Source of the DNA: Sitta carolinensis
Taxonomy: Eukaryota > Chordata > Aves > Passeriformes > Sittidae
Direction of reading: 5' to 3'
Assembly: GCA_032173965.1 (NCBI GenBank)
Contig: CM063283.1
Coordinates: forward strand, 80,044,743-80,108,742
Length of the DNA: 64,000 bases
Part shown: piece after piece, positions 21,401 through 35,800 of the stretch
Numbering within the stretch: position 1 is the stretch's first letter
Layout: every line of letters starts with the position of its first letter
The notes under the pieces: generated by a model
The model's input: the letters and a program-made list of their open reading frames with translations, nothing else
Database searches by the model: none
What the model was told of the DNA's origin: nothing
Translations under genes and position numbers: made by a program

Positions 21401-24400
21401 GAAGTTGTATCACTTAGTCACTTTTTAACAATTTTTTTTTATACCTAATGCTGGAGTTGCTTGTTGTGCTTATGTGTTTTCTGTCAGGTGCTTTGTTTCT
21501 CTTTGAGCAGATCTGTGGAGTTCTGAGCTGCTAAGCTGCAGAGGTAGAGAGATGAAGCACCTGGGAGACTGGCAGAACAGCTGTGAGGAAGGCATGGCAG
21601 GAACATGGAACAGTTGGCAGAAAGAGAAATATCCTTTCTAAGACTTATTCTCTCAAGTCACTAAAGCTCTGCTTCAAAGGACTGTTGAAAAGGGGAGAAG
21701 CACTTTAATTGAAAGAATGTACAGGAAATGCTATAAAATGAGAAATTAAATAAATGGAAAGAGTTTTCACATTGCACCTATAAAGGAAAGTTGAGTAGAT
21801 TATATACATAAGTATAGTTATTAGGTGAAATAACTATTTTCTCTTTTCCATATGTTCAGATGATAATCATGTTCTTGAAAATGAGCAATACTGTACAGAA
21901 TGCTGTTGAAAGTGTTTTGTAATTTGAATATGCAAAAAGGCACAGCTTGAGTAATCAGGACAAGCGTGTGTATATACGAGATTCAAATTAATTTAAAACA
22001 ATATCTGGTTTCTTTCCCTTGTGGATTTAATTTTAGAAAATAAAATTGCCAAATTATGAGCAATGTAAAGATTACATTAATTATCAATATCAGAGGACAT
22101 TTTATTATTGTTTTATGTAAGCTCACTAACCACTTTTTTTAACATTTGGATTATTTTTTTCTCATATCTACATGGAAGAAGGGAAAGGAATGTTTATTTG
22201 TATGCTTTGTTTGCAGTGCCTAGTCTATTTAGGTCCTAAACAAAAGCTCTTGAAAGCTTTTAGAAGTGTTGATTATAAGTTCTGATATTAACACACTGAT
22301 CTTCTTAATTAATCTGATTAATTCATAGTAATGCACCTTTTTGTCAGTATTTTTTTTTCAATATCATTGATACCGTGTGAAGTATGCACATTTAAAATCG
22401 TATATAATTATTTATATATGGACCTATGATTTGGTCCATCCAAGTTTGGCAATAAAAAAAGTTCAACCAACCTTCCTGAGCAGTGGCATAATCACAGAGC
22501 TACCTTAACTCTGTAGGCATGCTCTTATTTATCCGAAGGATTTTGTAGCAATTATAGTTTTGGTTTGTGTGACGAGGGATTTAAGCCAATCAGCAATGAG
22601 TCGAGGTGCCATCTAAGCCTCATGAGGGACTGATCCAATGTGAATACTGGACTAATGCCTTTAAAAAACCTCCAAAAACCATGAACAAAACAAACCAGAG
22701 TAGCAAAGAACACTGTTATTCAAAACCAGGTTGCTGATGATTCAGTGGTTAACATAGTGGTTTGACTAGTTGGACAAGCAGGAAAATGGGATTCAGGTGT
22801 GTCCTCATTCATATCAATGTCTCTTCCTTCCCATGACCATATGTTAATCAGCAGGCCAATGTCTAGGCTGGAGGAAGGTGAGAAGGGAGCTAGGGGCGAA
22901 GTTCCCCTCTACGTCCTCACAGATTTCACAAAATAGAAAATGAATGTTCAGAGGCAGGAGGCAACATGTCAGTGGTACTGTGGAAGTGGGGGAGCAAGTC
23001 GTTCTGGACTGAAGTCTATTCAGCAATCTGGTTTTGAATTTTGTTACATAATCATGAGAAAAGAGGGCTAACCCTGAGAGCTGGATCACAAAACTTGGCA
23101 GGTGCTGTAACTGCTTGGGTGTTGTATAACATTTCCCCTCCCACAGCAGCTGCGTTTCAAAAGGAGTGAACCGTGTTCTGTTCTTCAAAGACTACTGTAG
23201 GCACTGCCCTCAGGAGAGGACTCCCAGTTTTTGACTCCTGAACAGATGAAGATGCCACCTTTGTGGTGCTGACTCAGACACCTTAGCTTTAACATGGCGG
23301 CAGTCACGCCTCCTTGTACAGCGCTTCCTCTTGGCTTGGTGACTCCTAGTTAGCATGTGTATTTTATGAGTTCCTAAATTATGTTTAATTTTGAAAAAAA
23401 TGTGTTTGTATTTAATAGTGGCTGTGGAAATTAAATCCAGAATGTTCTGCATATTTGATCTGTAACCATGATTTTTCCTGGTTTGTTTTGTTTTTTTTTT
23501 TCCCCTGCTTATTTCTTTAAACACACTAATATCTCTAGTAGTATCACTTTTTTTTTGTGTGTGTGTGTGTGTGAGAATGACTGGAATGATTTTTTTTTTA
23601 GTAGTCAGGAAGCAACTTGTTTATGTTAAAAATAGGTTTGCAGGTATAGGAAAAGCATCCTACCTACACTTCAAAATTAAATCAATGCTTCCACAATTAA
23701 TGGGGATTGACCCTGAAGCATTATTTAATGTTTACAACTGTTGTGTAAAAAATGTATCAAAAAAAGGTCAGATGAAACCTTTTTATTTTTCTTTTTTTTT
23801 TTCCTTCTAATCACTATGCAAATTGATGAACTTTAAAATTTGTACATATTAGAGTGGGCAGAAAGTAGCAGTTATGCTTAGTTAAAAAATATAAGACATG
23901 AGCAAGCCAGTTTAGCAGGAAGTCTTCTGAGTGCCAGTTTCTGTATGCCTCCTGTATTCACAAAAGTAGTGCTTTGTTTTGCAAGTTAATTTGTTAATTA
24001 ATTTGCCCGACTTGTTAGGTTAAAGGTTGAAGGAATAAAGTTTTTGGGCATGATGCAATTTTATTGTACAGTTTCATTTTAGCAGAAATTTTACTTTTGA
24101 AACTTTTTGAGAAAAATCTCACAAGAATGACAAAAGCTGAGAGCCTGTACTTGTACATGTCTTTCTTAATGATCTGATGAGTAATAAAATACTAAGGAGA
24201 AAATAGACGTTTTGAAGTCTTTTCTTCTGTGAGTTTTCATTTGAGTGTCTCTTCACTCTTTTGGAAGACCAAAAATACTGTGGCATGTGTTATTTTCCTT
24301 TAGTATTGTTCCTTATGTTTATTCCTAAATGACATCAGTAGTAGTTTTCTGCAGATTATTTGATAATTTTTAAATTGCAATTATAGCAATTCTGCAGGTC

Positions 24401-25440
24401 CGAAAGAACTGAATAGTATTTTCATGAAGGATTTGGCTGACTTGTCTCCACTGATGATCTGCCACAGAGCTGTAACCCTAACTGTGACCTCAGCAGTACT
24501 CGAACAGGGCTGTCTTGATGATTCCCAAAGCTCTGAACACCGGGCACCCTCAGCATGTGCCACATCCAACCCACTGCTTACGTAGTGTCCTGCCACACTG
24601 CACACAGCTACACACTTTGTAGTGTCTCTGCAGAGTCTCTCATCGGCTGTCAGCTGGCTGGGCACTGATTTCACAATGGGTTTGGTTCGTTTGGGTCTAA
24701 GGTGGCACTGTGTTAGAACAAAACCAGCTTCTAAATGCTTGGGAGTATCTACTGCCTAGATGTACTGTTCCAGAGATATACCTGGCATCAATGTCTGTGT
24801 GGTTTCTGGTCATTGACAATGTTTTGTGTTGATGTACAAGTTTGGTAAAGTTGTTTTCCGGTTTCTATGCTAATTGTGGTTTTAAGAAGTCTAAGGATAT
24901 AATCTCGGTAATGTGGGAAACAAAGTAAATGTGGAATGGAAAGCACATTTCTTCTTTTATCTCTTACCTGCATTATTACCAATTTTTGAGTGGATAAAAC
25001 ATATGCTTCTATTGTTTAAATCATTGCAATGTGTAGTGTGGTGGTATATTTGCAGTTGAACAGTTCTCTGTATTTTGCTTTGTGTCCTGTTTTTGGAGAT
25101 GGGAAAGCAGCTAAGGGAAGAAGAAAAAGTTGCCCATACAATGTTAAAACATTTGAAGATATACTATGTTAAACACCACTTTTTAAGGGCAGGTATACTG
25201 ATTGTAAATAAGAGTGGCAGAACATGGTTATATAGATGAAACAGTGAAAAAATCTACAATAACATTTCAGCTAGAATAAACTCTTGGTTTTGCTGTTGAA
25301 GCAAATCTCTCAAACTTCAATTTGATTTCATTTGGAGTGCTCTCAAACTGGGTGAACTGGGTTATTTCTGGATAAGACTAAGTCTAAAATAAAACCAGAA
25401 ATATGGTACCTTCTATTTGAGCATAAACACATTTTTTTTA
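18421..25440. other. Intergenic AT-rich DNA upstream of ARGLU1
   Basis: No plausible coding exon. The part around 19.8-20.7 kb is extremely AT-rich with many TTAATT/AATTAA strings. A T/G-rich simple stretch lies near 20,330-20,365. Small open frames (for example 22844-23188 minus) have no recognisable similarity. No clear interspersed repeat is seen before the CR1 fragment at 25.4 kb. Confidence 0.6.
23557..23572 (+). repeat. (GT)8 microsatellite after a T run
   Basis: Eight perfect GT units preceded by ten T. Confidence 0.9.
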
Positions 25441-25615
25441 CTGTGGGGGTGACCCAGCACAGGTTCTCCCAGAAGGTTTTAGAGTATTTATACTTGGAGA
25501 TTCTGGGCATAGTCCTGGGGCAACCTGCTCTAGGTGGCTCTGCTTGAACAGGGCAGATCGGACATGCTGATCTCCAAAGGTCCCTTTCAGCCTAAGATGT
25601 TCTGTGTTTCTATGC
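25441..25615 (+). mobile_element. CR1 LINE fragment, 3' end
   Basis: The stretch shows the CR1 3' signature in order: GAGATTCTGGGCATAGTCCT, then CAACCTGCTCTAGGTGGCTC, then TGATCTCCAAAGGTCCCTTT, and a decayed TTCTGTG/TTCTATG-like tail. It is a short, diverged, 5'-truncated copy in plus orientation, non-coding. Confidence 0.8.
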
Positions 25616-27207
25616 TACCTGATGATGTGTTCTAGAACTCTCTCTCTGTTATTGGGACTGCAGTCTGCAGGACTAGTCTAGAGCTAGTGAAAAGTAAAGC
25701 GCTTGCCAAAAACAGGTCACATGGCATCCAGTTTTCAGCAGCCACTGTCTTAGTTCACAGATTTTTTATTGCAAAGTGCTATTTGCCAATGTGGTAACAT
25801 CACGTAGAGCTGAGTTAACAAGTCCTTTGGTGTTCATTTCTTTGCTCTGGAGCTCCTAGAGCAAAAAAAAAAGAAAAAAAAATTACTTTATATATTGGAC
25901 CTGTACAGACATAGCCCCTTAAGACAATTTTTGCAGGCTACGAGACCGTGGTATTTGGCTGCCAGTGCCTGATAGATAGGCACCAGGCCAATCTAAATGT
26001 GTATAGCATTGGAATATCTAGTTAATCTGAATGTATAGACTTTCCTGCTAGTTGCTTGATGACTTAGCACATCCTAGACTCTCTTCATTTAGCTCCATGT
26101 TGGACAATTATGTATTCTTTAAGGCTTGCCAAAGGTAAGTAGAAATGTGTAGGGGAAGATAATTCTGAAGTTGAATTGTGTAAGAGTCATGTGAAGAGAT
26201 GAAAGTATCGCACTAGATGGTGGGGGAGGATGTATGCAGCTTAGGGTTGGTATGATGAAGGTTCACCTGCACACTCAATTCTGGAGCTCCTGCTGTGTAT
26301 ATCAGGCAATGAAATAATGCACAGACATGCTCTGACTGCTCAAAGCAGGACTTCCAGGGCAAAATGCCATCCGTGCTTACTCACCCTGCTGGATAGCATT
26401 GTCTGCAATTTTCTCAGGCTGTTTCTACAGGTATTCAGTCTTGGTGGTGCTGAGAGACCTGGAATTCTCTAAAAAGCTGTACTTCAGGAAAAGGTGACTT
26501 TGCTGCATCTGTATAAAAGTGCTGCTGCAAAGAGAAAATGTGAATAAAAGTCTGGAGCTTCCCTCAGGCTTGGAGCCAAGAGCAGGCTTGCAGCTGATTG
26601 TGAGACATCTGTCATCAGCAGGAGCTGCCAGTAGTGGAGCTGGGGGCTACAAATGAGAATGACAGAAGTACATGATGACCTAGTGAAAGAAAAGGATTTT
26701 CTAGGACAGAGGGTAGTAGTTCATGATAAGAAGGCAAAATCAACCACATAGAAGATGATCAGGTGTGTGGTGGAGGGGTAACTAAAGCAGGCAAAACCAC
26801 ACCAAGACATAGGATGTGAGTGGGCAATACTGGGGACAGATAGTGAAATGCATCCATTGGTGAGAAGGGAGAATGTGGTGGGAGAACAAGTAGGAAATTA
26901 AGAGCAAAAGAGCCAAGAAATGAAGAATGCAAAATCCCTGAGAACACTCATAAACGGAAGGCAAAAAAAATCACAAACATGTATATTAGTATATACATAT
27001 ATGTACACTACTTTTTTTTATGGTCTGTTGCTAATGTTGTCTGAATGTTAAACAGTTCAAACAGAATAGTGTCTGAGATTAATTCTCTTCAGCTGGACGT
27101 CTCCTAGGGAAATGTGTGAGAACTGCTGATCTGTTCATCTTGTTCAGATCACACGAATGTGAACACAGCAGAGATTTGACTTGGTGTTCCTCTCTACAAA
27201 TATAGAA

Positions 27208-27219
27208 GGGGGGGGGGGG
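27208..27219 (+). repeat. Poly(G) run, 12 nt
   Basis: Twelve consecutive G followed by an A-rich purine stretch. Confidence 0.9.
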
Positions 27220-28974
27220 AAAGAAAGACAGAGCCTTGCCTGGGAATAAAGGGAGGGATCCCTTTATAAATGAGAGTCATACAACATCCCTTCTGGAGAT
27301 GTGTTGAAATTTCCCATGGGAGGAAGAAGAATAAACAAAGGTCGGTATTACTAATAAAGAAAAATAGTTGGCAACCAAGGAAACAATAATTATTTGATCA
27401 CAGTGTTCTACAAAGCCAGCAACAGAAACAATACCAGTTAAAAGCAACAGGACAAATGCATCTTACTTGAACCAACCCTACCTGTTGTTATACCAGGATC
27501 ATTTGCCTGTTTGCCTTACTGTTGTTCTGAGAGCTGTGCTCTGCCAGGAAAAGAAATATGTCCTGACTTTTTCACCTTTGCTGCTTTTCTCTTCTTATGA
27601 CCACAGTGTTCCTCAGGGTTTATTGTGTTTGACTTCTCATAGCTATTGTGCAGCAAGCAAGGAGTAACTATTATCTTTGCTCCAGAAATGAGGGACAAAG
27701 CCTGCAGGAGAGCAGTGCTTACAGCTGCATAGCTTATGGCAGGCAAGGGACTTTGGAAATCACAGGCCAGTAGCTTTCTTTGCTCACTTTCTGAGGTGAC
27801 AGAACCAGTAGTCAAATATTAGTGCTGGGAGGACAAGCAAAATGTTTTTTCTTGAGCAGTCAGGTTTATCTACCAGGAACTAAATGAACAAAGCTTGCTA
27901 TTGTAAAAGAAAATTTTAAAAAATCCTCTGATCATAACTTCAGCAATTTCAAAAGAAGATCCATATAGCCTTGAAAAATACACTAATAATGAAATATCTG
28001 TGTTGCAGCAAGACCCTATTTAAAAGGAGTGCAATTTCATTTTAAGTTAAAACTGGCAAAGCTTGTTAAGGCCAAATTGTAAGAGCCACTGTTATTTATT
28101 AACAGATAGGTGTATGATGAGCTTGATAAAAGGAGGCTGTGCAGTGCTCTAGTCATGTTTCCGGCCCACCTAACAATGTGGCCACAGCTCTTACTCTGCC
28201 CTTTCTCAGAGGTAACCTCGCTGAATGGCACCATCTAGTTTATCTCTGTCACACTGCAAGCAGTTGTTCTGCATTCTCAGTGATCTTATCTTTACTAGCA
28301 ACGTGTAGTGATTTGTGGGGAGGTTTGTTCCTCGATCACTGGGGCGTTCATAAAAACAGCGTACTATGTCAGGGTTCACGTTCTCAAAACTGAGTGCAAG
28401 GCTGAAAGTGACTGAGGCAATACTCCAGAAAGAGTCCAGGCTAATGCTGCTGGGAAGGGTTAGATTGTGCCACACAAACTCAGTCCTCTGGGCTGTAGAA
28501 TGAATGGGTTAGACGTTCCCAACACACCAATTACTGTGCTTCTACAGGGATTGTACCACAGATGCTTTCTTATCTGGAGAACAAAGCCCTGTGGCTAGAT
28601 CTTCTTTCCTGATTATTTTTTCGTTCTTTGTTTCAGTGATGTCCTTTTCTTATGTTACTACATTAGGGAATCTTCAAGAGTTTCAGGGTCATCTTTGCTT
28701 TTTTTAACTGAATCTTAGAGATTTATTCTAGCTTCTTTGTATCTGTGTTTGGCATCTCTGTTCCCAAAAAGGTTCAGTCTCTTAGGATTGCTGTTTCCTG
28801 TTAGTTACTTCAGAGAACAGAAGAGAAAGAAAAACGTAATTTTAAATTGTCAAGCTTTTTTATTACAAAACCACTATAAATTAAATAGTGATTTTAAGCA
28901 TAGTCATATTCTAGATAACTTGCTGTATTGGAGTGAAACATACTATGCAAATTTCTGTTTCTAATTGTACCTTT

Positions 28975-28978
<4 letters not shown>

Positions 28979-29018
<40 letters not shown>
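28979..29018 (+). repeat. Poly(A) tract, 40 nt
   Basis: Forty uninterrupted A. The preceding sequence is not a recognised gene or retroelement, so it may be a simple repeat or the tail of an old, unrecognised retroposon. Confidence 0.95.
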
Positions 29019-29021
<3 letters not shown>

Positions 29022-29873
29022 GGCTTGAAGCTTTATGCTAAATATATTTTTTTATCAAAAGAATGCCAAACCTGAAACTACACTAGTAGCTGAAGACTGA
29101 TACTTCTTGAGTGGTCATTGTGCCAGAACCTTCGTATATGTCTGTGTATGAAACTGACTGTGCTTGATTCTGTAGTGTTCATGTATGAGAGAAATTTATA
29201 CTATAAGTGAATGTAACTCTTCTTACTTCTGACAGAACTCTGCAAAGTTAGATATCAGCGATATTTTTTCAAAGAGGTCATACATTTATCTTTCATTAGA
29301 CATTTGTGTGCAGCTATTTAAAAATGTCAAACTCCTGAATTAATACAAAAGCAATGAGTTCAAATATTCTATTTTTAAGAGTGATATGAAAAATAGCATG
29401 TAGAAGTGAAAATTCCTGAAATATTTTATTTACCGTTTCAGTAACAGCATTGCTTGTAAGAAATGTTTCAGGAGCATTTGTTTCCTCATTTGTTTTCCTT
29501 CTGTGACAAATGGTGATAACAATGCATCTCAATCTCCTTGCAAGTCTTTGAGATATTTGATAGGGAAATGCAAGCAAATAATTAAAATATTTTATAAAAA
29601 TGCTCTTTGTAATTTATTTTCCTTTGTCTGAAGAGTGCTTGGAAATCTATTTTCTTCTTGCCTGTTTCAAAACGGGATAAGGAGTTTTCTGTATAGCTAG
29701 ATACTTTGGTTAACACTCTTGAATTGGAGATACCATTGTAAGAGCTCCGGATAGACTCAGGGAGGTAGGCAAAAGGATTTGCACTCATGCTTGTGGATCT
29801 TGGGCAGTGAGCGTACTGTGCACGTTGATGGTGGCTGCCAAGGCGGGCGTGTGAGTAGTGCGTGCTCCCGGTG

Positions 29874-29887
29874 CCAGCAGAGGGCCC
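29874..29887 (+). promoter_or_regulatory. CTCF-like motif in a local GC-rich spot
   Basis: CCAGCAGAGGGCCC matches the CTCF core CCASYAGRKGGCRS at 13 of 14 positions. It sits in an isolated GC-rich segment (about 29,800-30,000) within AT-rich DNA. An insulator or loop anchor is possible; occupancy cannot be told from sequence. Confidence 0.45.
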
Positions 29888-32800
29888 GGCGTGGGGCGGA
29901 GTGGCTGATTCCTGCTGGAGCTGGGCTCCTTCCATGCCTGCCCAGTGAAAACCAAGCCAGGCCCCTCCTGGAATGGGGCCTGGGCAGCTTGTCTTTCTCA
30001 ACTGTCTCCTTGCGAATTGTGCATTACCTTTTTTCTGTTGAGGGTCACCAGTTTCTTTCCAGTTCTCAAGACTTGTTTTGCTTGTGTGTTTTTGTTTTGT
30101 TTTGTTTTATTTTGTTTTCAAAGCATGGAATATATTAAATGAATACATCCGTTAGAATACTGCAATGATACAATTAGAGGGACACTGCTTCCCATTTTGA
30201 ACAAAAGCAGGGTTGACAAAAATCCATAGGAGTAGGTCAACCTTTGTTGAACAATATTCCATTTCCCATTTTATAGGCACTACAGGGCAGCCTTTGATGG
30301 AAATAAACACACTGTTTGTCAGTCCCAATGGAAGCAGAATTCTTGAATGAGCCTAAAGTTCTCTTTTTATATGAAGGCAAGTAAGAACAATCCTTGGTGA
30401 CTAGTCTGATGCCTATTATTACTGGTTTATCAAAACCTCCACCCATTCCATATGGATAATGGACTCACTGAATTCTTAACATAATTATTAGTCTAGACTG
30501 CAGAACATGTCAGGTTAATAGTTCCACAGAGAAGGGTTTTCCCCTTTAAAAGCAGGTGGGAGCTTGAATCACAGGGCTAAATTTGGAACATGCTCCTGAA
30601 GACTGTGATTTGCTCCCGTTGGCAAAGATTATTATACTGGGAACCACTCCCAGAAAAGGCAAAAACCATGAATCACAAATAAGCTGTTTGATTCCCTGTT
30701 GAAAGGATCTGGTAAAATAGACTCAAGAGCAGCATAGGCTAAAGGATTTTACATTAATGAGTTTCATTTCATGTTTGGCCTTGGCCTACTGCTATACAGA
30801 AATTACTGTACCCAAATATCTGATTCATTTCTGGAAGTGTCAGATACAGTGTCTTGCTACACTGTAATATAAACCATTCTTGATTTGATTAGATCACTAT
30901 TTCCTCATCTTGTATTGGATAGATAATCTGAAACAAATTCCTTCAATTTGCCCTGAAAAGAGAATATTAACTTTGCAATTTTATTTTGGCTTTGGTGACC
31001 ACTTCATGGTCTCTTAACCACAAAACCAACAAAAACACAACAACAACAAAAAATAAAAATAATGAAATTCATGCTTTCGTAGCACTTCTTATAATACATC
31101 TTCACAGACATCTTAAATTCCAGACTGTTCTGGGAAGTCAGGAAATTTGCAAGATATTAATTTCTGTGCTTAAATCTGTACTGATCTCTAAAGCTAGGAA
31201 AGGTGGGTTTTCACTTTTGGTCATGGGAGCACTGTTTATCAAAGAAAGCTTCAGATTTTTATAGAGTGTCTGAGAGCATTTATATGTCTAGCTAGCATGG
31301 GTGAAGTAAATAGTTGGTCAGCATTTCCATTATGAACCTTTTTTTTCAATATTTTGTAGTAGTAGGAATCACTATTTGTTTTTTCCAAGCGGAAATGTGG
31401 CATGTAACTTCTCAGTCCAATTATTTTTATATATTTTGAGACAAATCAATTTGTCCATTATTAAGTTTTGCAGGAGATAATAAATGCCTTTATGGCTTCA
31501 GGTGCCTTACTATATTCCTGTAACAGTGCAGGAATTAGCTAAAAAGGAGTTTTGCATTAAAAACAAAGTTTTCAATATATGTTATATATTTCAATATATA
31601 TTCTTTGTACCATAAGCCTCCTTGTAATCAACACCTGCAGAGCATTAATGTTATAGCAGAACCACCAGCAAGTTAACAATTCACAGAAATAAGTACATTT
31701 CCCTTCATTGTCCACACATTATAATCCACAATTCTCTGAAAAGCATATTAACTTCCTTTATGAAGAAATTACTTCATCACTGGTCTAAACTAGTTTTCAA
31801 TTTATAGAAACAAGTATGTTTGTAATGTCAAGTAAGTCTGTAGATCCAACAGCATATTTAAAATTGGCACTTTTTCCCTGATCAGAGTGTTTTCTTTGCC
31901 CATCCAATCTCTGCTTCATTTTACTAATGAGTAATAACGGTAACTGCGATGACAATGAAAATAATAATGGATCTTAATAAAAATACAAGGTCTTGCTTCA
32001 TGAAAACTTTGGAAAGCAAGCGTATTCAGTGAACAAATACTGTCTGATACTCTGTTCTATATCATGTGTTTTAAAAGCACCTGAATCTTTGTGAAATTAG
32101 GCAACATCAACAAGGATGTGTCTGAACAAGGCGGGTAAGATAGTTTGCTGTGTGCCTGTCTTTATAGCTGACATTAATAGGCTCTACAGGTACAAATACC
32201 TATGGGAGCAGCATTTTGAATGCTCCTACTGAGCAGATTCTTGCAGAAACCAAAGTGTACCAGCAATCCATGGTAATCCTGCTGTGGTCTAATGTCAGGA
32301 ACACATGGTAAATTTAATGACGTCTCCAGCATTACTATTTAAGATGCATTTGCCTGTTCCAAACACATTAGTACTATTAGGCTCATCATCTTTACAAAGA
32401 GTTCAAAATCAGGCCTCAGACTGAGTAATCCTGTACAGTTCCAGGGAACTGTAGATGAATGTCTTACTCCTTGGCCAAAGGCATCAATGTTTCCTCTTAT
32501 GCTCCTCCAACCACCCTTTTTGTTCTTGTATATGTAATTAGTTTAAGCTACCATAGTAGAAAATGAAGCCAACTATCTTGGGTTTAGGAAAGGTCAGAGT
32601 CTGTTTTCGGTTATTCAGACACAAAGAATATATTTTGTGTAGCAGCAGAAGGGCAATCTACTTGTCCTAGTACCCTAGAACTTGATCTTTTATAAAGCTT
32701 GGTAAAATTTTCCTTTAAGTGAAATGTTTGGGTTTGTAATACATTGTCTTAGTAGCATCATTCTAATAGCATTTAAGCCCTAAAAGAGCACATTTGAGCA

Positions 32801-35800
32801 GAACCTCTTGTGGCTCAGTGTTAACTGCATTCCTGAACCGCCTCTCAGCCATCGAAGCCTTTCTGCAAGTGAAAGAGGATGAGGATCTTCACTGTGATTG
32901 ACATCAAGAAGAGATCATCTCCCTGGGGCAGTGACTGTGGCTGACTCACTGCATCCTTCCTTGCTGGACTACAAATACGTATAATAATAGAGCTCTATGA
33001 GGGGTGAGACTTTCTGGCAGTGTGTTACTTGTGTCAAGCCACAGGGATTTAAGATCTTCTGGGTAACCTTACAGTAGTTATCTCTGAACTGAAAACCCTA
33101 GTGGAAAAGAATTATTCCAGTGGAACGACTCCCTCATTTGTAAAAACAGAACTTAGAATAATAGAATGTGACTGAAGATACTAAATATTTTATGTACTGA
33201 TTTCCTTTAATAACAATCACAACATAAAACGTAACTTTTTTAAAAATCTGTATTAAAGTTGTGCTGACTTCTCATGGTATCATGTAAAAACAGGATCGTA
33301 TGAAACATCAGAGAGTAGGCAAATATATTACATAGAACTTGCTTTTTGGCAGTCATCTCGGTTTAGGGAATTTGTTGTTTCTGAGGCTGCCATTTCAGAG
33401 AGGTTTATTGCCATATGATAACCTGCACAAGAAATGAAACCTTTATTTGTGTTTTGACTGTTGTAGCTACACTTGGACCACTGGTGGCGAAAAGATGATG
33501 TAACATTTTTCCTTTTTTGGGGGGTTTACAGTAGTAGAAAATTATATTGATTTCATAGCCCTAATTTAGTGTCAAAGATTAATTAATTGGTTTTCTTTTA
33601 TTTGGATATATTGTCATGTTTGTATCCTACATGAGTAATACATTATAACAGAACTAAAAATGTCCCTTAGAATTCAAATATTCCTGAACTTTTATCTCTT
33701 TTTTATATTTGTTAAGCAATGTATAGTTTAGAAAATTTAACTGTTACTTTATTCTTAGTTTAGAACTTGGAGTGAAAGAATTCTCATTAATATAACTTTA
33801 GGGTTCAACCAAGTTTCCTAAATAGCTGATGGGAAGAGAAGGAGACCTGCTCAACTCCTATTTTAGCAAATGTATGGCAGTGTAAGTGGGAACCCTTTTC
33901 CCCAGCAGCTGCATGTCTTTCTTTTGCCTGCAGGGGTTATTGTGGGGAACTGGTGTCTATACAACTGCCTTAAGCAGGATCTTAAGCTGAGTTTTAAATT
34001 CCTTTCCACATGTACAGAATCTGAAAACAAGTTTAAGAAGTGCAGATTTAAAAAAAAAAAAAAAAAAATTTCCTCTGGGTGTTGGTTGGGTTTTCTTTTT
34101 TATTATTATTATTTTTAGTTGTTTGGTTCTTTTTGTAGATTTTTTGTTTTCCTCTGAATGCATGGAGTTTAGTTTTTAAATGTTTCTTAGAAGCTTCATG
34201 GGATAGAAACTTTTAAAAATTAAACTTGAAGGATGCAGTATTATCACAAACCTTGGGACTACACTTTCAAGAAAAAGATATTAAATATCCTATGAACCAT
34301 GATGAAATTATGAAGAATGTCCATAGTGGTAGACAGAGACAGCCTTTTGATTGACCATGTAACTGTGATCTGTTATTTCTTTTCCTCATTGCTATCATTC
34401 TTACTGATACTGGTGGTATTCTCATTTTTGGTTGTAACACATCATTGCAGACCTTATTAAGTTCCGGGGCAGCTGGACTTTTTTTTTTTTTTTTTTTCTT
34501 TTTTTGAGGCTGACTATGCAAGAAGAGATCTCTTGTGAAAACAGTAACAGCTTTTAAATGATAAGATTTTTATTTGTTTCCTGGTTGATTTGGGATTTAT
34601 TTTTTTTCTTGATAAAGCCTTGTGTTAAGCCTGCAAATGATTTGGTTTGCAACCTTGAAAAGCTTAGTAGATCTGTAATGTTATGAATTAAGTTTATTTA
34701 AACCTTTTGTCAGAATTGCTATATAAAAATGTCTATACATAACAGAATCTAAAGGGAATTAGGCAATAAATTAGTGCATTAAATATATTTGCAATGTAGT
34801 ATTCAAAATGGTTAAAGCAACTGATATGCAGCCTGAAGGCCTGGCTAGAAAAATTACTCAGGATGTTTTTTGGACTTCAAAAGTATTATGAGGAGATATT
34901 CAGTACTACTGCTGACAACTTATATCACTGTTGCTGTACTATATCTTACAGAATTTGTAATTTATTACATTATTTAAAGTGTGTATCTTAGAAAAGCTAA
35001 TTCTTTAAAAAAACAAAACAAAACAAAAAAGTAAAAGCAGTAAAATTCAGTGTTGTCACTGGAGCTGAAGGTCTAGGTTAACTTCTACTCATAGGAAACA
35101 ACGGGCAGGGCACAGAGCTTTATCTCGACTTTACCATAATGGCTTTTTCCCATTTCCTCTATTCTTGTGAAAAGCTGTGATGTAAGCTACCTGGATTTAT
35201 CAGTTTTGGCTCTCAGTTATGATGGGAGCTGGTAGAGGAAATGTTTAGTGTTCCTGTTCTGGGTCGATGCAACTTCAGGCAACATTGACTTTGTCATTGA
35301 TTTCCTTGGTGGATAGCGCATACTGGAGTAACAACCCTCCAGGGCAGGAATGTGTGTGCCATGATTTCACTTGAAGAAGCTACCAATGTTTGAGCAGTTA
35401 TGGGACTGCTCTGAGGACTTTTCCTCAAAATTATGTATCTCCAGAGGCAAGTTTTTTTAAAAAAATTTTTATTCAGGACCTAATAAATTTTGTCCTGTAG
35501 AAATTACAAGGGAAAAGACAATCCGAGTCCAAATGTTGTATATCTCTGCCATTTTTTTCTTTTTTTTTTTTTCACAAATAACCTTAGTGCTTGATGACTT
35601 GAACTATGAAAAGAGAGTTGGCAAGTGGAATAAAGTCAAATAATATCATGTGTCTGGAAAAAAAAAAAAAAAACAACAAACCAAGAACTGGGTGAAATGA
35701 CTATTTTTGTATAGTTTCCCTTTCCTTAGGCAGAAAAATGGCTTTTGACAAAAAAATTGGGAGGGAATAGAAGATTGTTATCTTCTGTTAGGGGCCTTTT

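Noticed and set aside
33478..33494. CCACTGGTGGCGA as a second CTCF site
   Set aside because: Spacing and several core positions do not fit the CTCF consensus on either strand.
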